Shown: piece after piece, positions 30,608-40,430 of the stretch | Position numbering within the stretch: position 1 is the first letter of the stretch | Layout of the letters: each line of letters starts with the position of its first letter | NCBI GenBank assembly: GCA_905182285.1 | Contig: CAJJAY010000012.1 | Location: forward strand, 62,001-126,000 | DNA: 64,000 bases | Direction of reading: 5' to 3' | Origin: an uncultured Amylibacter sp. | Lineage (GTDB): Bacteria > Pseudomonadota > Alphaproteobacteria > Rhodobacterales > Rhodobacteraceae | The notes under the pieces: generated by a model | What the model was told of the DNA's origin: nothing | Seen by the model: only the letters and a program-made list of their open reading frames with translations | Databases searched by the model: none | Position numbers and translations under genes: made by a program

Positions 30608-31399
30608 ATGTCAGATACAATACTTCGGCTAATTTTTTTCATGGGAATTTTACTTGTGCTAATTTTAGCTGAAATTTTCTTACCAAAAAAAGAACGTATT
30701 CATAGCCGTAAAAACCGATGGATTACCAATGGTTTAATTACTATTATAAATACAGCATCAATAAACATAGTACATATATTTATACCCTTTATTGCTATTA
30801 TAGCCGCCATAGATGTCTCCAACGAAAAATGGGGGCTTTTTAATATAATAAACTTACCATCATGGTTTGAAATAATACTCATAATAATTATTTTAGATTT
30901 TATAATTTGGGGGCAGCATTTTTTAAGTCATAAAATTCCATTTATTTGGCGCTTTCATAGAATGCACCATACAGACCGAGATCTTGATGTTACAACAGCT
31001 GTTCGATTTCATCCTTTTGAAATAATTTTTTCAATGTTTATAAAAATTGCAGCAATTTATATAATAGGAGCAAGTGCCGTAGCAGTAATAATTTTTGAAA
31101 TTATTCTCAATGGAATGGCAATGTTTAATCATGCAAATCTAAAAATTTCCCCCAAGCTTGAAGCACTTTTAAGAAAAATTGTCGTAACACCAGACCTTCA
31201 TAGGATACATCATTCAATTTATATAGAAGAACATAATAAAAATTATGGATTTTCATTATCAATTTGGGATAAAGTGTTTAAGTGCTACTTAGACCAACCT
31301 CGAGATGGGCATAAAAATATGAAACTAGGTTTAAAATGGCAGAACGATAAACCAACAAAACTAGGCTGGTCACTTTGGATACCATTCAAAAAACTATAA
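30608..31399 (+). CDS. Sterol desaturase / fatty acid hydroxylase superfamily membrane protein
   Basis: Histidine clusters HFLSH, HRMHH, HRIHH in a multi-TM protein. Confidence 0.87.
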   Translation: MSDTILRLIFFMGILLVLILAEIFLPKKERIHSRKNRWITNGLITIINTASINIVHIFIPFIAIIAAIDVSNEKWGLFNIINLPSWFEIILIIIILDFIIWGQHFLSHKIPFIWRFHRMHHTDRDLDVTTAVRFHPFEIIFSMFIKIAAIYIIGASAVAVIIFEIILNGMAMFNHANLKISPKLEALLRKIVVTPDLHRIHHSIYIEEHNKNYGFSLSIWDKVFKCYLDQPRDGHKNMKLGLKWQNDKPTKLGWSLWIPFKKL

Positions 31400-32031
31400 A
31401 ATTACATGATATTGCAACACATGCTAAATCAAATGGATTAAACATTTCAGGCTCTTTTCATTCAACTTCTTATCAAACTATAATCCTACTTAGCCCAGCA
31501 TATAATTTCTGGGAGATATTTAAAAAAAGCACCGAATATAGCCAAAATATAACTGACCCAATAGATACTTGGTCAACTAGAGTAATTTCAAAAATTGCAA
31601 CTGAAGTTGCTGCTGTTCCTAAATTTCCTTTTGGAGAAAGCAGTCACGCACCTTTTCTAAAATGGGCAATATCCTCTGGAAAAGCTTGGAGCTCACCTGT
31701 TGGTATGTTAGTGCATGATAAAATGGGCTTAATGGTAAGTTATCGTGGTGCATTAATTTTTGATTACAAAATAAAACTAAAAAAAAATAATGCAAAAAAT
31801 CCATGTATTAAATGTATTAATAAGCCCTGTATAATTGCTTGCCCAGTAAATGCCCTTACACCAAAAGGATATGATATTCAGAATTGTTATGATTTTTTAA
31901 ATACTAAACAAGGTGAAACCTGCATGAAAAATTCATGCAAAGTAAGAACTGCATGCCCAATTTCAGTTGCAGTAAACCGTAATCCAGAACATAGTCTTTT
32001 ACATATGAATGCTTTTAAAGGTAATAAATGA
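31375..32031 (+). CDS. Ferredoxin-like 4Fe-4S protein
   Basis: Cys-rich C-terminus CIKCINKPCIIACPVNAL...CYDFLNTKQGETCMKNSCKVRTACPI. Confidence 0.7.
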   Translation: MDTIQKTIKLHDIATHAKSNGLNISGSFHSTSYQTIILLSPAYNFWEIFKKSTEYSQNITDPIDTWSTRVISKIATEVAAVPKFPFGESSHAPFLKWAISSGKAWSSPVGMLVHDKMGLMVSYRGALIFDYKIKLKKNNAKNPCIKCINKPCIIACPVNALTPKGYDIQNCYDFLNTKQGETCMKNSCKVRTACPISVAVNRNPEHSLLHMNAFKGNK

Positions 32032-32528
32032 AAAGGTTAATACTTACACGCCATGCAAAATCTGGATGGGAAAATTTAGAGCATACAGACTTTCAGCGAA
32101 CATTAACTGATCGCGGGTTTGAAGCATGTGGTCTCATCGGAAACTGGTTATTATCAAAAAATTATATACCAGGCGAAGTCTTTTCATCTACTGCAACTAG
32201 ATGCATTCAAACATGGGAAAATATTAATACAAGATTAAATTGTAGTGCAAAAATTTCTTATACTAATGATCTTTATCACTCTTCACCAAATATGATTTTA
32301 AATTGCTTAAATTCCGCTTCAACAGATACTGTTTTTTTAACCGCACACAATCCAGGAATTGGTGAATTTGCTGAGAAAATATGTGAAACTCCTCCAAGTC
32401 ATTACAGGTTCTTAGGATACCCTTCTGGCGCAACCACTGTAGTTGATTTTAATATATCACATTGGAGGGATGCTAAATTTTCATCTGGTAATCTCCAAGA
32501 CTTTATCATTCCAAGTGAACTCAAATAA
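32028..32528 (+). CDS. SixA-like histidine phosphatase
   Basis: LILTRHAKSGWENLEHTDFQRTLTDRG; TAHNPGIGEFAE. Confidence 0.87.
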   Translation: MKRLILTRHAKSGWENLEHTDFQRTLTDRGFEACGLIGNWLLSKNYIPGEVFSSTATRCIQTWENINTRLNCSAKISYTNDLYHSSPNMILNCLNSASTDTVFLTAHNPGIGEFAEKICETPPSHYRFLGYPSGATTVVDFNISHWRDAKFSSGNLQDFIIPSELK

Positions 32529-32573
32529 TAAATATAAAATTGAAATAATTTTTTAAATTATGAAAGAAAGACT

Positions 32574-33407
32574 TTGGGAAAAAAAACAATTTTAATCACA
32601 GGTTGCTCATCCGGTATTGGGTATGATGTAGCTCATACTTTATCAAAAAAAGGCTGGCGTGTGTTTGCAACTTGTCGATCAGAGATAGATTGCGACCGGC
32701 TTAGAAATGAAGGGCTTGAAAGTTTTATACTAGATTATTCATCTGAAGAAAGCATTCAAGCTGCAGTAGATGAAACATTAAAACGAACAAAAGGCACCTT
32801 AGACGCTGTATATAATAACGGCGCATATGCCATACCAGGTTTAGTTCAAGATATACCTAGAAATGCTTACCGTGCAATTTTTGAAGTAAACCTTTTTGGA
32901 TACTTTGATTTAATAAATAAGATTCTACCAATAATGCATGATCAAGGACATGGAAGAATTATAAATTGTAGCTCTATACTTGGATTTACAGCAATAAAAG
33001 CTCGAGGTGCCTACAACGCAACAAAATTTGCAATGGAAGGCTTGACTGATACACTAAGATTAGAACTACGTAATTCTCCTATTAAAATTATTTTGATTGA
33101 ACCAGGGCCAATTACCGCAAATATTAGAATTAATTCACAAAAACATTTTGAGCATTGGGTAAATTGGAAGACTTCAAAAAATATTACATTTTATGAAAAA
33201 AAATTAATTCCAAGATTATACTCAAAGAAAAATTCTTTAGATTTTGGTGAGTTACCACCAGCCGCAGTAACAAAAAAAATTATCCATGCACTGGAGTCAA
33301 AGAATCCTTGTCCAAGATATTATGTCACGCTACCTACATATATGTTTGGAATGTTTAATAGGCTTTTTTCAACTCGAATTCTGGATTGGATTAAAACTAA
33401 AATTTAA
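32574..33407 (+). CDS. Short-chain dehydrogenase/reductase
   Basis: TGCSSGIGYDVAHTL; NNGAYA; YNATKFAMEGL (YxxxK). TTG start. Confidence 0.92.
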   Translation: MGKKTILITGCSSGIGYDVAHTLSKKGWRVFATCRSEIDCDRLRNEGLESFILDYSSEESIQAAVDETLKRTKGTLDAVYNNGAYAIPGLVQDIPRNAYRAIFEVNLFGYFDLINKILPIMHDQGHGRIINCSSILGFTAIKARGAYNATKFAMEGLTDTLRLELRNSPIKIILIEPGPITANIRINSQKHFEHWVNWKTSKNITFYEKKLIPRLYSKKNSLDFGELPPAAVTKKIIHALESKNPCPRYYVTLPTYMFGMFNRLFSTRILDWIKTKI

Positions 33408-33455
33408 AAAAATAGACTTCACATGGTCTTGAGCTAGGTCATTAAAAAAAGGATT

Positions 33456-33656
33456 ATGTATATGGATTTTCTCTATATAATTGTTGTTGTCGCAATATTA
33501 GCTGTTCTCATTGTTTTAATGATTGGGCTTGGTGGTTTTACAACTGGTGGCAATTTTAATCGTAAGTACGCAAATAAATTGATGCGATGGCGTATTATTT
33601 TACAAGCCGTTGCGATAGGATTAATTTTATTATTTATTACGTTAAAAGGTAGTTAA
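33456..33656 (+). CDS. HIG1-domain / twin-transmembrane small protein
   Basis: Two TM segments separated by GGFTTGGNFNRKYANKLMRWRIILQ, typical of alphaproteobacterial HIG1 proteins. Confidence 0.85.
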   Translation: MYMDFLYIIVVVAILAVLIVLMIGLGGFTTGGNFNRKYANKLMRWRIILQAVAIGLILLFITLKGS

Positions 33657-33659
33657 AAA

Positions 33660-34232
33660 ATGGTTACACTGAATAAAATATATACAAAAACTGGTGATGC
33701 TGGAGAAACTGCTTTAGGCAACGGGCAACGCGTTGGAAAGCAGTCAATACGAGTAAGTGCATATGGTACAGTTGATGAAACCAATGCTACTGTAGGTTTG
33801 GCACGACTTCACTCCCACGGAGATATAGACAATAGTCTCGCTATGATTCAGAATGATTTATTTGATTTGGGAGCAGATTTATGCCGCCCAGATATGGCTA
33901 ATGATGCAACCGCAGAATATCCACCTTTACGCGTAAGTTTATCACAAGTAGAACGCTTAGAAGCTGAAATTGATTTAATGAATAAAAATCTTTCCCCATT
34001 AAAAAGTTTTATTTTACCAGGTGGATCCGAACTTGCTGCATATTTGCACTTGTGCAGAACCATTTCTCGCCGAGCTGAAAGGCTTTGTGTGGAATTAGCA
34101 ACTTTTGAAGATATAAATAAAGAAGCTGTGAAATACCTGAATCGCTTATCAGACTGGTTTTTTGTTGTTGGTCGTGTCGCTAATAATAATGGAAAAGATG
34201 ATATTTTATGGGTTCCTGGAGCTAACAGATAA
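33660..34232 (+). CDS. Cob(I)yrinic acid a,c-diamide adenosyltransferase (PduO type)
   Basis: YTKTGDAGETALGNGQRVGKQSIRVSAYGTVDETNATVGLAR; FILPGGSELAAYLHLCRTISRRAER. Confidence 0.95.
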   Translation: MVTLNKIYTKTGDAGETALGNGQRVGKQSIRVSAYGTVDETNATVGLARLHSHGDIDNSLAMIQNDLFDLGADLCRPDMANDATAEYPPLRVSLSQVERLEAEIDLMNKNLSPLKSFILPGGSELAAYLHLCRTISRRAERLCVELATFEDINKEAVKYLNRLSDWFFVVGRVANNNGKDDILWVPGANR

Positions 34233-34410
34233 GATTTGAAAAGCAAACATAAAATAGCCTTAAATTTTTAAGTATAATTAACTTTATAATAAACGCGGCG
34301 TAATAATGACTTAAACTGTCTATTTTACACTTTTCGATACATAGTATTGAAGCTACAAGACTTCTAATAATTACAATTGAATAAATCCCAATGATTGAGG
34401 AGAAATACAT

Positions 34411-35172
34411 ATGAAGGTGTTAGTTCCCGTTAAGCGTGTCATTGATTACAATGTGAAAGTTCGTGTTAAAGCAGACGGAAGCGGTGTTGATCTTGCAAAC
34501 GTTAAAATGTCAATGAACCCATTTGATGAAATTGCAGTAGAGCAAGCTATACGTTTAAAAGAAGCAGGTAAGGTAGACGAGATTATAGCCGTTTCAATTG
34601 GTGTTAAACAGTCACAAGAAACGCTTCGAACAGCTTTAGCTATGGGCGCAGATCGTGCAATCTTAATAGAAGCAACTGATGACGTTCATAATGATATTGA
34701 ACCATTAGCAGTAGCAAAACTCTTAAAAGCAGTTGTTGACGAAGAGCAGCCAAGTTTAATCCTATGTGGTAAGCAAGCAATTGATAATGACATGAATGCC
34801 ACTGGGCAAATGCTTTCTGCGCTATTAGGTTGGTCACAAGCAACTTATGCTTCAGAGCTTGATATAGAAGGTGAAAATGCAATAGTAACTCGTGAAGTAG
34901 ATGGTGGTCTACAAAAAATTAAAATCAAAATGCCGTCTGTAATTTCAGTAGATCTACGATTAAATGAACCAAGATATGCTTCTTTGCCTAATATAATGAA
35001 AGCAAAGAAAAAACCTATGGACGAAAAATCTCCAGAGGACCTTGGCGTTGATATTACACCCAGATTAACAGTGGTGTCTACTTCAGAGCCAGCTGAAAGA
35101 GCTGCTGGTGTAAAAGTTTCTAGCGTTGCTGAATTAATTTCAAAACTTAAAGACGAAGCAGGAGTTATATAA
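34411..35172 (+). CDS. etfB: Electron transfer flavoprotein beta subunit
   Basis: [53 protein letters not shown]. Confidence 0.97.
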   Translation: MKVLVPVKRVIDYNVKVRVKADGSGVDLANVKMSMNPFDEIAVEQAIRLKEAGKVDEIIAVSIGVKQSQETLRTALAMGADRAILIEATDDVHNDIEPLAVAKLLKAVVDEEQPSLILCGKQAIDNDMNATGQMLSALLGWSQATYASELDIEGENAIVTREVDGGLQKIKIKMPSVISVDLRLNEPRYASLPNIMKAKKKPMDEKSPEDLGVDITPRLTVVSTSEPAERAAGVKVSSVAELISKLKDEAGVI

Positions 35173-36098
35173 TGGCCGTACTTTTATTAGCAGAAATTGT
35201 AAGTGGTGAAATATCCTTAGACCAAACTGGTAAAGCTTTGACTGCTGTGCAAAAATTAGGTGAAGTAACTCTATTGTGCGCTTCAGCTGACACCTCAACA
35301 GCGGCTAAAGCAGCAGCAAATTTAGCTGGAATAAAAAATATTCTTTGCGCTAATAGTCCTTCGCTGCAAAATGGATTGGCAGAGCCAATAGCTGATCTAA
35401 TAGTATCTTTAGCAGCTGATTATGATCATATAGCTGCTCCAGCAACTTCAAGTGCAAAAAATATTTTGCCACGTGTCGCAGCGCTTTTAGATGCAATGGT
35501 TATTACAGATGTAACAGGCGTTGTAGATTCTGATACTTTTGAACGCCCAATCTATGCTGGCAATGCAATACAAACTGTAAAATCAAGTGATTCTAAAAAA
35601 GTTCTCTCTATAAGAACAGCTGGTTTTGATATAGCGCCTGAAACTGGATCTGCATCGATTGAAATTATTTCAGCTTTAGATGATCAAAATCTATCTGAAT
35701 GGGTAGAAGATAAAGTACAATCATCTGACAGACCGGAATTAACATCTGCTGAAATAGTTGTCTCTGGTGGGCGTGGTGTTGGATCAGAAGAAAGTTTTGC
35801 AATTATTGAAAAATTAGCAGATAAATTGAATGCTGCCGTTGGAGCCTCACGCGCTGCTGTTGATTCCGGTTACGCTCCTAACGACTGGCAAGTTGGACAA
35901 ACCGGTAAAGTTGTTGCACCAAGTTTATATATTGCATGTGGAATTTCAGGCGCAATTCAGCACTTGGCTGGAATGAAAGATTCAAAGGTTATCGTTGCAA
36001 TCAATAAAGATGAAGAGGCCCCAATATTCCAAGTTGCGGATTATGGCTTAGTTGCTGATTTATTTGATGCAGTCCCTGAGCTTTCTGACGCACTATAA
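35172..36098 (+). CDS. etfA: Electron transfer flavoprotein alpha subunit
   Basis: VVSGGRGVGSEESFAIIEKLADKL; GQTGKVVAPSLYIACGISGAIQHLAGMKDSKVIVAINKDEEAPIFQVADYGLV. Confidence 0.97.
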   Translation: MAVLLLAEIVSGEISLDQTGKALTAVQKLGEVTLLCASADTSTAAKAAANLAGIKNILCANSPSLQNGLAEPIADLIVSLAADYDHIAAPATSSAKNILPRVAALLDAMVITDVTGVVDSDTFERPIYAGNAIQTVKSSDSKKVLSIRTAGFDIAPETGSASIEIISALDDQNLSEWVEDKVQSSDRPELTSAEIVVSGGRGVGSEESFAIIEKLADKLNAAVGASRAAVDSGYAPNDWQVGQTGKVVAPSLYIACGISGAIQHLAGMKDSKVIVAINKDEEAPIFQVADYGLVADLFDAVPELSDAL

Positions 36099-36106
36099 TA
36101 AAAATT

Positions 36107-36134
36107 CAAAGGCTCTAAAAATTAAGAGCCTTTG
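36107..36134. terminator. Bidirectional intrinsic terminator between etfA and the HPr gene
   Basis: Perfect 10-bp stem CAAAGGCTCT (36107-36116)/AGAGCCTTTG (36125-36134), 8-nt loop, AT-rich flanks, between convergent genes. Confidence 0.8.
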
Positions 36135-36156
36135 TTAATTTAACACTAAAATTAAA

Positions 36157-36423
36157 TTAGCATCCTTCCCCAAAACAAGTATTAACTAGATCAGTTAATG
36201 CTTTGGCGAGTTTCTCAGCTTCATTTCCATAAGTATTTATTTCTATATAAGTTCCCTTTGATGCAGCTAACATCATTAGTCCCATTATTGAACTTCCAAG
36301 TACATTAATACCGTCTTTTGAAACAGTAACTGATGCATCAAAATTTTCAACAATTTCAACAAATTTTGCTGAAGCCCGTGCGTGCAGCCCTTTTTCATTA
36401 ATAATCTGAATTTTACTTTTCAT
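36157..36423 (-). CDS. HPr family phosphocarrier protein
   Basis: NEKGLHARASAKFVEI; SIMGLMMLAASKGTYIEI. Confidence 0.94.
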   Translation of the reverse strand: MKSKIQIINEKGLHARASAKFVEIVENFDASVTVSKDGINVLGSSIMGLMMLAASKGTYIEINTYGNEAEKLAKALTDLVNTCFGEGC

Positions 36424-36431
36424 ATATCTAT

Positions 36432-36827
36432 TTATATTCCCGCTGAGCCATTGCAGCAGTTAATATATTTTTTGCCAGCTTCCATTGAGACATCTAAAGC
36501 TTGATCAACAGTCATTGTTCGTGATTTAGCTAATTTAAGTAACATTGGAAGGTTTGCTCCATAAAGAATTCTGCGGTTATCACAGTCACAAGCTTTCATC
36601 GATAAGTTAGAAGGCGAACCACCAAACATATCTGTTACGACAATAACACCAGTTCCACTGTCTACAAAATTCGCAATATCACAGATTTCAGATTGTTTCT
36701 TTGAACGATCACACTCAGCAGCTATGGAGACTGCTTTGATGCCTCTTTGTGGACCCATGACATGTTCTATTGCCGCAAGATATTCTTCTGCTAGCCTTCC
36801 ATGCCCAACGATTACAATACCAATCAT
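36432..36827 (-). CDS. PTS system mannose-type EIIA component
   Basis: GIVIVGHGRLAEEYLAAIEHVMG; VVTDMFGGSPSNLSMK. Confidence 0.94.
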   Translation of the reverse strand: MIGIVIVGHGRLAEEYLAAIEHVMGPQRGIKAVSIAAECDRSKKQSEICDIANFVDSGTGVIVVTDMFGGSPSNLSMKACDCDNRRILYGANLPMLLKLAKSRTMTVDQALDVSMEAGKKYINCCNGSAGI

Positions 36828-37044
36828 TAGGGTAATTCTCCTAAGTACCGTGCAATTTTGCTACGTCTTTTATTTTTACAGTGTGCCATAGTTCGTCACA
36901 CTAATTCCATTTTAACTATATATATCTCTTTTGTCATGGTAGCTATTCTATGTCTACCTTCTGAAGGAGATAATAATAAAAATTATAAATAATATTTAAT
37001 TTTTATTTTATAAATCTTAGTAAAAGTTTTAATAGGTCTATAAA

Positions 37045-37497
37045 TTATTTAATAGCAAAACCTTTTTTAAAGTATTGTAGAGCAATACTATGTAAATTTG
37101 GAATATTTGCACCATAAATTAATGATACCTGACAGTTATCTAACGAAATATATCTTTTCTTTGGTAGTCTTGAGATTTCGATTTCAGACATATTAATTAC
37201 TAAATCAATTTTTGTTTTTTTTATAAAATCACAATTTAAGATTCCCACTCTAGAAACTTCAATTTTTCCAGAAATATTTGGTGGGTTATTCGCTATAATT
37301 TTATTATCACAGGTATTTAGTACAATATAATCATCGCCAACTAAAATCGCTCCTATTGACATACATGCCAATGCTAAAGATGATTTTCCACTTCTTGGAT
37401 CTCCTAATATAAGAAGTCCTTTACCATTAAAATCAACACAAGACCCGTGTTGGAGACCTTTTTTTAGTTCAATCATTAAATAATTACCAGTTTTCAA
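37045..37497 (-). CDS. hprK: HPr kinase/phosphorylase, short alphaproteobacterial form
   Basis: GKGLLILGDPRSGKSSLALACMSIGAILVGDDYIVL (Walker A); upstream of EIIA-Man and HPr. Confidence 0.87.
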   Translation of the reverse strand: MKTGNYLMIELKKGLQHGSCVDFNGKGLLILGDPRSGKSSLALACMSIGAILVGDDYIVLNTCDNKIIANNPPNISGKIEVSRVGILNCDFIKKTKIDLVINMSEIEISRLPKKRYISLDNCQVSLIYGANIPNLHSIALQYFKKGFAIK

Positions 37498-37646
37498 TTG
37501 TAAAATTTACATAACCATAGATTACGCAATATTAAAAACTTTATCATATTGATAATTTATATGCAGTTAAAAAGACAAATAATTTTCATCAGATAAAATA
37601 AATTTTCATCAAAGTTAATTATTTCCAACACTTTTAAAAAAATAAA

Positions 37647-37666
37647 TATTGTTAGCGCTAACAATA
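37647..37666. promoter_or_regulatory. 20-bp perfect palindrome, LacI-family-like operator
   Basis: TATTGTTAGCGCTAACAATA, fully self-complementary, about 85 bp upstream of the pckA start. Confidence 0.7.
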
Positions 37667-37750
37667 GGATAAGGCTGTCGACACTCTTATTATGGTTCGA
37701 TATAGCAAAAACATATCTGCTAAAAACTTGTTTACCAAGGAACTCATTCA

Positions 37751-39355
37751 ATGATTGTCGGGCACGTTAATCCAAGTCAAACTTTAGAAGAAAATGGAAT
37801 TTTTGGTACATCAAAAGTTTTTTATAACCTAAAAGATCATGACCTTATAACTGAAGCAATAAAACGTGACGAAGGCGTACTAGGTAATGGTGGTGCTTTT
37901 CTAGTTTCTACTGGTAAATATACTGGTAGGTCTCCTAAAGACAAATTTGTAGTGAATGAAAATAGTGTTCAAAGTACGATTTGGTGGGAAAATAATACAC
38001 CAATGGAAATATCTGCATTCAATAAATTAAAATCAGATATGTTAGGTCATATGGCTCAAAAAGAATATTTTGTGCAGGATCTCTATGCCGGATCAGATCC
38101 CGAACATAAATTAAATGTACGCATGATTACGGAGCTAGCCTGGCATAGCCTTTTTATACGCACAATGTTACGTCGCCCAAAACTTGATGAGTTAAACATA
38201 TTTGAACCAGAGTTTACTGTTATTAATTGTCCAAGTTTTAATTCAGATCCTTCAAAACATGGTTGTAGATCAGATGTAGTTATTGCAATTTCATTTGAGC
38301 AAAAAACAATATTAATTGCCGGTACTGAATATGCAGGAGAAAATAAAAAGTCTATTTTTTCGATTTTGAATTATCTTTTACCTGAAAAAAATATTATGCC
38401 AATGCACTGCTCTGCCAACCACGCGATTGGCGATACGTCAGATACCGCAGTATTTTTTGGGTTATCTGGTACAGGTAAAACTACGCTATCAGCTGATCCC
38501 AATCGTGTGCTATTAGGCGATGATGAGCATGGGTGGTCTGACGATACTACGTTTAACTTCGAGGGTGGATGTTATGCAAAAACTATAAATTTATCCGCAG
38601 AAGCAGAACCAGAAATTCATGCAACTACAGCTAAATTTGGTACAGTTATCGAAAATATGATTTATGATAATTATACAAAGGAGTTAGATTTTCATGATGA
38701 TAGCTTAACAGCAAATATGCGCTGTGCTTATCCACTTGAATATATTTCCAATGCATCTAAGTCTGCAATTGGGGGACAACCAAATAATATAATAATGTTA
38801 ACTTGTGACGCTTTTGGCGTATTGCCTCCAATTGCACGCTTATCACCAGAGCAAGCTATGTATCATTTTTTATCAGGGTTCACCTCAAAGGTAGCAGGTA
38901 CTGAACGAGGCGTTACTGAACCTCAGCCAACATTTTCAACATGTTTTGGTGCACCATTTATGCCCCGAAGGCCTGAGGTATACGGAGCCTTACTTCGAGA
39001 TAAAATTGCTAAAAATAAATCTAAATGTTGGTTAGTTAATACAGGCTGGACTGGAGGAGCATATGGTCAAGGTACTAGAATGCCTATAAAAGCCACACGT
39101 GCACTATTAACTGCTGCCTTAAACGGCTCACTTAATGATAGTACATATCGTAAAGATGATAATTTCGGCTTTGATGTACCAACTCATTTAGAAGGCGTAG
39201 ATTCTAATTTATTAAACCCCCGCAATACTTGGGAGGACAAAAGCGCATATGACATAGCTGCAGCAAAACTTATTTCAATGTTTGTTGATAATTTTTCACA
39301 ATATGAAAACTTTGTAGGACCCTCTGTTTTAGATCAGGCAATCAAAAATAAATAA
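37751..39355 (+). CDS. pckA: Phosphoenolpyruvate carboxykinase (ATP)
   Basis: [54 protein letters not shown]. Confidence 0.98.
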   Translation: MIVGHVNPSQTLEENGIFGTSKVFYNLKDHDLITEAIKRDEGVLGNGGAFLVSTGKYTGRSPKDKFVVNENSVQSTIWWENNTPMEISAFNKLKSDMLGHMAQKEYFVQDLYAGSDPEHKLNVRMITELAWHSLFIRTMLRRPKLDELNIFEPEFTVINCPSFNSDPSKHGCRSDVVIAISFEQKTILIAGTEYAGENKKSIFSILNYLLPEKNIMPMHCSANHAIGDTSDTAVFFGLSGTGKTTLSADPNRVLLGDDEHGWSDDTTFNFEGGCYAKTINLSAEAEPEIHATTAKFGTVIENMIYDNYTKELDFHDDSLTANMRCAYPLEYISNASKSAIGGQPNNIIMLTCDAFGVLPPIARLSPEQAMYHFLSGFTSKVAGTERGVTEPQPTFSTCFGAPFMPRRPEVYGALLRDKIAKNKSKCWLVNTGWTGGAYGQGTRMPIKATRALLTAALNGSLNDSTYRKDDNFGFDVPTHLEGVDSNLLNPRNTWEDKSAYDIAAAKLISMFVDNFSQYENFVGPSVLDQAIKNK

Positions 39356-39358
39356 AAA

Positions 39359-40087
39359 TTATTTTTTTGTATTTTTTAATCGTGTAATTAAACGATTGCG
39401 AGATTCTGGCAATTGGCGATCACCCAGTGAATCTGCAAGCCATGTTGAAAGAAAGTGTCCTGTAGTTTTTAAGCTATCTAAAATGTCTTCATGATCAGCA
39501 GTTTCAAATTTATTTCGTAAAAAACTTGGTAATGGTAGAAGTCGTTCTTTCCATTCACCTGCAGCCTTTCGGCTCACTGCTCGGCCAGTCTTAGGTGAAA
39601 CGTATATCAAATCTTGTGTAACATCAGTTACAGCACATGATTTTAAATCAAGGCCAAACCCCATTTCTTCGAGCACTTGTAATTCCCATAGGGCATAAAG
39701 TGGTTTCCAATCACCATTTAAATTTAAAACGTTCATTAAATTTAAAGTGCTTTTATAAAGGCTAATTAGTGGCATGCGATCTGGAAAAGAAAAACTGATT
39801 ATGGAACAAATTGAACTTAAAGCAGCAAGTCTCAATCGATCATCAAACATATCGGAACGACTCTCCAATTGTTCTACACGAAAATTTCCCAAATGCTCTT
39901 CTAAACGTGCTCGCCATTCTAACTTGACTTGCGATCCAGGTTGTAAAGTTGCTGCCATTTTTCTTGATGCACCACCTCTAACTACACCTGAGTGACGCCC
40001 ATGTGTTGGAGTAAATACATCAATTATAGCGGAGTTTTCACCATACTTACGTACAGATACAATCACTCCTTCGCTAGTCCAATTCAT
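39359..40087 (-). CDS. recO: DNA repair protein RecO
   Basis: MNWTSEGVIVSVRKYGENSAIIDVFTPTHGRHSGVVRGGASRK; upstream of era. Confidence 0.93.
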   Translation of the reverse strand: MNWTSEGVIVSVRKYGENSAIIDVFTPTHGRHSGVVRGGASRKMAATLQPGSQVKLEWRARLEEHLGNFRVEQLESRSDMFDDRLRLAALSSICSIISFSFPDRMPLISLYKSTLNLMNVLNLNGDWKPLYALWELQVLEEMGFGLDLKSCAVTDVTQDLIYVSPKTGRAVSRKAAGEWKERLLPLPSFLRNKFETADHEDILDSLKTTGHFLSTWLADSLGDRQLPESRNRLITRLKNTKK

Positions 40088-40097
40088 TATTTATATG

Positions 40098-40430
40098 CTA
40101 GACGTTCAAACTCTTATCGTCCAGTAAGTGCCTTCCATTTCGGTCTTCAACTTCTAAAACCCAAAGATCTGAATCAAATTTAATTTGCTCGATTATAGTT
40201 TCATTTATTTCTATTTCTGTGCCTTCCAAGAATAGTGTCCATTGACGATTAAAGTTTTCATCAAAAGTTCTATGAAAAAGCTTTGCCATACCATCAAGAG
40301 TATTCAATTTAATTAAAATTGCTCCAGCAACGGCATCACCTTTATTTGTAACGAATGCAGGTATTTCGAAAAGCTGTAATCGTCTTCGATATGCTGAAAT
40401 CCAAAAATCTGTAGTTAGTCGAGCAGTCAT
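40098..40430 (-). CDS. DUF1491-like protein
   Basis: MTARLTTDFWISAYRRRLQLFEIPAFVTNKGDAVAGAILIKLNTLDG resembles DUF1491; located between era and recO. Confidence 0.7.
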   Translation of the reverse strand: MTARLTTDFWISAYRRRLQLFEIPAFVTNKGDAVAGAILIKLNTLDGMAKLFHRTFDENFNRQWTLFLEGTEIEINETIIEQIKFDSDLWVLEVEDRNGRHLLDDKSLNV

